Shown here piece by piece: positions 60,312-64,000 of a stretch of DNA of 64,000 nt; position 1 is the stretch's first letter, and each line of letters opens with the position of its first letter. Source of the DNA: Ampullimonas aquatilis (GTDB lineage: Bacteria > Pseudomonadota > Gammaproteobacteria > Burkholderiales > Burkholderiaceae_D); the NCBI RefSeq assembly GCF_049675895.1, contig NZ_CP183834.1, positions 2,604,001 through 2,668,000 of the forward strand. The letters run 5' to 3'. The position numbers and the translations under genes were made by a program. Below the pieces are notes generated by a model. That model saw nothing but the letters and a program-made list of their open reading frames with translations. It ran no database searches and had not been told where the DNA came from.

Positions 60312-61883
60312 TCAGATTTCTTTACGACTTAAGGCTCCTGCAATGTATTCAGCCTGACGAATGGCCAAGGCCACGATCGTCAAGGTTGGATTGGCTGCAG
60401 AACTGGAGGTGAACTGGCTACCGTCAGAAATAAAGAGATTTTTAACATCGTGTGACTGACCCCACTTGTTAACCACACCATCCTTGGCGTTGGCACTCAT
60501 CCGGTTAGTCCCCATATTGTGGCTGGCAGGATAAGCTGGCATCTCGATCACACGGGTTGCGCCAACTGCTTCGGACAGTGCACGCCATTGTTTCTGGCCG
60601 TGTGCCACAATCGCGTCATCGTTCTTGTGATAGGTTTTAGTCACAATAGGAATTGGCAAACCGTATTGATCTTTCTCGGTAGGATGCAAGGTGATGCTGT
60701 TTTGCTCTCTAGCCAAATCTTCACCACAGACCCAGACACAAGTCATATGATCGTACTGATCAAATGCTGAAGTGACTTCACGTCCCCAGCCACCAGGCTT
60801 CATGAAAGCCGCGGTATAAGGCAAGCCCAAAGCCAAACCCTCCAGGTAATAGCCACCATGAAAACCACGCTTCTCGTTCAATGCCACCTCATCAGCAACC
60901 ACTGCACCAATGTCAAAGCCACGATACATATAGACTGGCTTTTTATGGATGGCAACAGCAGCGCCAGTAGCATGGTTCATATAGTTCTTGCCAACTTGTC
61001 CAGAGGAGTTGGCCAAACCATTAGGGAACATGCTGGAAGCAGAGTTAAGCAATAAACGCGGCGACTCAATCGAGTTACCTGCCACGCAAACGATGCGTGC
61101 TTTTTGCAGTTGGGTTTTGCCGTCTTTGTCGACATACAATACACCACTGGCTTTACCAGATTTGTCATGTTCAATTTTCAGAACCATGCTTTCTGGACGC
61201 AGATCGACATTACCAGTAGCAACTCCTTTGGGAATTTCCGTATAGAGGGCAGACCATTTAGCACCGATCTTGCAACCCTGCATACAGAAGCCAATTTGCT
61301 GGCAAGCTGGGCGGCCATCATTAGGTTTGCTGTTTGATGCCGCTGGACGAATGATATTTTTGTAACCGACTTTGCGAGCACCCGCGGCCACCACCTTGTA
61401 TTGATTGCTGTCGGGCATGGCAGGCATACCGCTCGCCTTGGAACCAGCAACACCCAGCTTGATTTCCGCCTTGTCATAGTAAGGTGCCAGATCAGTCAGG
61501 GTAATTGGCCAATCCAGTACGTTGGCACCGTCTACCGCGCCATAGGTTGTCTTGGTTTTAAAGTCATGTTCCTGAAAACGCAAAGCCACGCCAGACCAGT
61601 GAATGGTCGATCCGCCAACACCCTTTACAATCCAGGCTGGCAAATTCGGATAAGTTTTAGTGTGATGCCAGCCACCGGCAGAAATTCGTTTATCCAACCA
61701 GGAGATCTTGCTGAACATTGCCCATTCGTCATTTTCAAAATCGGCTTGAGTCCAGTGTTTACCTGCTTCCAACACCACTACCTTGACACCACGTTGTGCC
61801 AACTCGTTACTCAATGTACCGCCACCAGCACCTGATCCGATGATGACAACAACTTCTTCATCAAAGCCAAATTTATTAGCCAT
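60312..61883 (-). CDS. GMC-family FAD dehydrogenase catalytic subunit
   Basis: This 523-residue GMC oxidoreductase has the FAD Rossmann motif VVIIGSGAGGGTLSNELAQR and VKGVGGSTIHWSG near the flavin. Catalytic residues lie in SHNMGTNRMS and AANPTLTIVALAI. Cys194, Cys200 and Cys204 form C-x5-C-x3-C, the 3Fe-4S motif of bacterial FAD glucose dehydrogenase alpha subunits. It pairs with the Tat small subunit encoded just upstream, which exports the complex. No cytochrome subunit gene is adjacent. Confidence 0.92.
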   Translation of the reverse strand: MANKFGFDEEVVVIIGSGAGGGTLSNELAQRGVKVVVLEAGKHWTQADFENDEWAMFSKISWLDKRISAGGWHHTKTYPNLPAWIVKGVGGSTIHWSGVALRFQEHDFKTKTTYGAVDGANVLDWPITLTDLAPYYDKAEIKLGVAGSKASGMPAMPDSNQYKVVAAGARKVGYKNIIRPAASNSKPNDGRPACQQIGFCMQGCKIGAKWSALYTEIPKGVATGNVDLRPESMVLKIEHDKSGKASGVLYVDKDGKTQLQKARIVCVAGNSIESPRLLLNSASSMFPNGLANSSGQVGKNYMNHATGAAVAIHKKPVYMYRGFDIGAVVADEVALNEKRGFHGGYYLEGLALGLPYTAAFMKPGGWGREVTSAFDQYDHMTCVWVCGEDLAREQNSITLHPTEKDQYGLPIPIVTKTYHKNDDAIVAHGQKQWRALSEAVGATRVIEMPAYPASHNMGTNRMSANAKDGVVNKWGQSHDVKNLFISDGSQFTSSSAANPTLTIVALAIRQAEYIAGALSRKEI

Positions 61884-61937
61884 ATTAGTCTCCGTATATT
61901 TTTTTGGGATTCAGAATAAACTCTAAAAAAAGCGCGA

Positions 61938-62531
61938 TTACAGCCAATCCAGGTCGTTGAAACCACGGTTGACATAGCCGCCTTTTTCCCAAGACGAGCC
62001 TTCATAACCAAAGTGTGACCACACTGCCTTGTTGTTGTAGAGACCGGTCACCATATCGCCACGAATCTTCTGGAAAAAATCTGAAGTTTCCAGAGACTTC
62101 AATACCGCAACGCGATCAGCTTCGGTTTTGATATCAATATAATTTTTCTTAAACTGCTTCATGGAAGCGTCGTTCAATTGAGCCAATCCATCCAACAAGG
62201 TTTTCTTGAGTGCCGCATCTTTCTTCGCTTTCTCGTCATAGGGCTCAATCGCCTGCAGATAATATTTGTCGTCCAATTTGTCATGAGGAAAAATATCCCG
62301 CGCCATCTTCAACAGCACCTTGCCTTTGGCCTCACCCAAGACCGGAAAACCTGCTGCCAGGGCTTCTGTATCAACACCAATGACAGCCGCACCACTGACA
62401 ACAGTCACACCAATTGATGCCAGACTACTGCTCTTTAAAAAACCACGACGGCTGACTGTTTCGCCTTTGTTAACGACACGCATACCAGTTGTCGAAGCTG
62501 CTGGATTCATGTCATTTTTTTCATTTTTCAT
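61938..62531 (-). CDS. Gluconate 2-dehydrogenase subunit 3-like Tat chaperone subunit
   Basis: This 197-residue protein has a twin-arginine signal (SRRGFLKSSSLASIGVTVVS at residues 27-46) and a helical subunit-3 domain (ARDIFPHDKLDDKYYLQAIE, later GDMVTGLYNNKAVW). In FAD dehydrogenase complexes this gamma subunit carries the catalytic subunit through the Tat pathway. It starts 55 bp after the lipoate ligase stop and precedes the GMC gene by 54 bp. Confidence 0.92.
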   Translation of the reverse strand: MKNEKNDMNPAASTTGMRVVNKGETVSRRGFLKSSSLASIGVTVVSGAAVIGVDTEALAAGFPVLGEAKGKVLLKMARDIFPHDKLDDKYYLQAIEPYDEKAKKDAALKKTLLDGLAQLNDASMKQFKKNYIDIKTEADRVAVLKSLETSDFFQKIRGDMVTGLYNNKAVWSHFGYEGSSWEKGGYVNRGFNDLDWL

Positions 62532-62586
62532 GATGTCTCCTATTAAGGACTTGTAAATTTATGAATGAAAATATCTTGATGTATTT

Positions 62587-63339
62587 CTATGCGGTCTTGA
62601 GCAAGGGACTGGCATGTTGCGATAAATCCAAAGCAGCCTGGATCGCTCGCACCAGATTGATTTCCAGTACACCCGGCATCAACTTTCTACCGAGCTGTTC
62701 CGAACAGGAAGTCGTACACATTTCAAGTTTGCCTGTTGCACCAGAAGACTGATCAAGCCTTGTTACCAGACTTGCCCAGTCAACTTTGTCAGTCAGAATA
62801 CCCATCGCCAACAACACGCCATTTTTTTTTCTTGCCTGAGAAAGTCCGACAATTTTTTTACCCTTGGATGTAATCTCCCATGATGAAATGCCACCATAAC
62901 AAGCCCAATCTGCCTGGCTGAAAAGTGGTTCCGCTTTCAGCCGCGGCACATCTTCCGGATAAACAATTTCACATTCGACTCCCAGTGACTGCAATGTCAG
63001 CAAGGTCAGTTCCGATAGCCAGCGATAACTATGCATCAGTCCATTACTGGCAAACGGATGATGATTAGGAAGTGCCACTGAAAGACTCAACATCCAGGGA
63101 CCAACCAAAACAGCACCACCACCCGTCATACGTAGCGAGATATCAGCCCCACCATTGGCATGCTGAACTGCTGTTTGCCACATTTGCTTTTGATTGCACC
63201 CAAGCACAATGCCGGGTGTGTGATAGCGCCAAAGTCGAAAGATCGGCTCCATCACTTCTTGATTCAATATTTCCCGATTCCACAATTGTTCGTCATGGCA
63301 GGAGATCAAATCAAAATAATCAAAAGCATCGTGGCTCAT
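62587..63339 (-). CDS. lplA: Lipoate--protein ligase A family protein
   Basis: This 250-residue biotin/lipoate ligase fold has YHTPGIVLGCNQKQ, the lipoyl-adenylate loop RMTGGGAVLVGPWMLS (RRxxGGGAV-like) and EITSKGKKIVGLSQARKKNG with the catalytic Lys. It attaches lipoate to E2 lipoyl domains. Its ATG overlaps the stop of the E2 gene by four bases, so it is probably dedicated to that dehydrogenase. Confidence 0.9.
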   Translation of the reverse strand: MSHDAFDYFDLISCHDEQLWNREILNQEVMEPIFRLWRYHTPGIVLGCNQKQMWQTAVQHANGGADISLRMTGGGAVLVGPWMLSLSVALPNHHPFASNGLMHSYRWLSELTLLTLQSLGVECEIVYPEDVPRLKAEPLFSQADWACYGGISSWEITSKGKKIVGLSQARKKNGVLLAMGILTDKVDWASLVTRLDQSSGATGKLEMCTTSCSEQLGRKLMPGVLEINLVRAIQAALDLSQHASPLLKTA

Positions 63340-64000
63340 ACCAAGCTCTCACAGGATTCCATTAATGACTTGAAATCACCCAAAAACTGGGCTGCTGGGA
63401 AACCATCTACTGCGCGGTGATCAAACACCAACGTGTAGGTTGCAATCGGCCGGACTTCAATCTTGCCATCCAGCACCACCGGTTTTTCAATCGTGGCACT
63501 CACACCCAGAATCGCCGCTTGTGGCGGGTTCAAAATGGGTGTGAACCAACTGATATTGGTCATACCAAGATTGCTGACTGTGAAAGTGCCGCCTTGATAT
63601 GCCTTGATGGGCAATTTGCCGTTGCGTGCGCCTGCAGCCAGTTCCGCTGATTCAACTGCAATTTCAACAATGGTTTTTTTGTCTGTATCTTTAATAACAG
63701 GAACACTCAAACCATCGGGAATCGCGACTGCCAGACCAATATTGATATTGGCCGGCTGCACCACACGATCAGTCTCAACAAAAGCATTGAGACCACGGTG
63801 ATTACGCAGTGCTTGCGCCAGTGCTGACAAGATAATCGGTGTCAGACTAACCTTGACACGCCCTTGCTCCTGCTCATTGAGCTTGATGCGCAATGCCTGA
63901 GCCTTGGTCATGTCTATATCAATACTCATAGACACACGCGGCGCCTCCCAACCTTGGGACATATTGCGGGCAATCATGCCCCGCAATCCCTTCAGTGGAA
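63336..64000 (-). CDS. acoC: Dihydrolipoamide acyltransferase E2, C-terminal part (AcoC-like), cut by window edge
   Basis: The visible 221 or so residues are the catalytic domain of a 2-oxoacid/acetoin dehydrogenase E2. It starts inside the conserved LRGMIARNMSQGW and ends with the catalytic FDHRAVDGFPAAQFLGDF. The lipoyl and subunit-binding domains and the start lie beyond position 64000. An AcoR-type activator nearby makes acetoin dehydrogenase (acoC) likely, but a pyruvate-type E2 cannot be excluded. It overlaps lplA. Confidence 0.85.
   Translation of the reverse strand, partial: PLKGLRGMIARNMSQGWEAPRVSMSIDIDMTKAQALRIKLNEQEQGRVKVSLTPIILSALAQALRNHRGLNAFVETDRVVQPANINIGLAVAIPDGLSVPVIKDTDKKTIVEIAVESAELAAGARNGKLPIKAYQGGTFTVSNLGMTNISWFTPILNPPQAAILGVSATIEKPVVLDGKIEVRPIATYTLVFDHRAVDGFPAAQFLGDFKSLMESCESLV

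Noticed and set aside
1..64000. Mobile elements, prophage, CRISPR arrays or rRNA
   Set aside because: No transposase, integrase, phage gene, regularly spaced repeats or rRNA sequence was seen; gene order is housekeeping-like.

Overview
The window looks like a chromosomal segment of a betaproteobacterium of the order Burkholderiales, with base composition that is moderate to AT-leaning between genes. The evidence is gene order. The complete nuoA-N operon is preceded by tpiA-secG-tRNA-Leu and followed by a DUF2818 gene, a NUDIX gene and a DUF1178 gene. The run ilvB-ilvH-ilvC, psd, pssA, leuA, rpsO, pnp is next to it, and divergent from ilvB lies an ECF-sigma/DUF3619/DUF3106/RDD operon. An Oxalobacteraceae-like member (for example near Undibacterium) is my guess; no 16S gene is present to test it. 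No insertion sequence, prophage or CRISPR array is visible.

Layout. Positions 1-2.0 kb hold a persulfide-sensor regulator (BigR/SqrR type) with two split YeeE/YedE sulfur-transport proteins and a DUF599 protein. From 2.0 to 14.3 kb there is a mixed housekeeping and accessory stretch: an orphan peptide-type binding protein, two overlapping mini-genes, a CX10C-repeat periplasmic protein, an M14 carboxypeptidase, CopD and YaaA, a PIN protein, methionine aminotransferase, a FimV-like protein, a GST and a thioredoxin-like protein. From 14.3 to 33.8 kb, all leftward, runs rpsO-pnp-tpiA-secG-tRNA-Leu-nuoABCDEFGHIJKLMN-DUF2818-nudF. From 34.1 to 42.1 kb, leftward, come branched-chain amino acid and phospholipid genes. 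From 42.4 to 45.6 kb, rightward, is the sigma-factor operon ending in a membrane-anchored hydrolase. From 45.7 to 48.7 kb is a LytS/LytTR two-component pair with small membrane proteins. From 48.9 to 51.6 kb is a lipid and glycan trio (LpxH-like, GT4, DgkA). From 51.9 to 54.6 kb are an effector-binding protein, a LOG protein, a truncated globin and a LysR regulator. From 54.8 kb to the end is an oxidation cluster: an AcoR-type sigma-54 activator, a PQQ alcohol dehydrogenase with the lanthanide-type Asp-Tyr-Asp motif plus its cytochrome c and XoxJ-like binding protein, a GMC FAD dehydrogenase with its Tat small subunit, a lipoate ligase, and the E2 of an acetoin/pyruvate-type dehydrogenase running off the right edge. 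Together these suggest periplasmic oxidation of an alcohol (perhaps 2,3-butanediol) followed by cytosolic cleavage of the product.

The most unusual signal is non-coding. A 70-bp sequence family occurs six times, at 5489, 10210, 13710, 34007, 45589 and 50009. The copies align over essentially their full length with no internal gap. In every case the element begins at or just after (from -13 to +37 nt) the stop codon of the gene it follows, in that gene's sense direction. It shares no secondary structure between copies and matches no repeat class I recognise.
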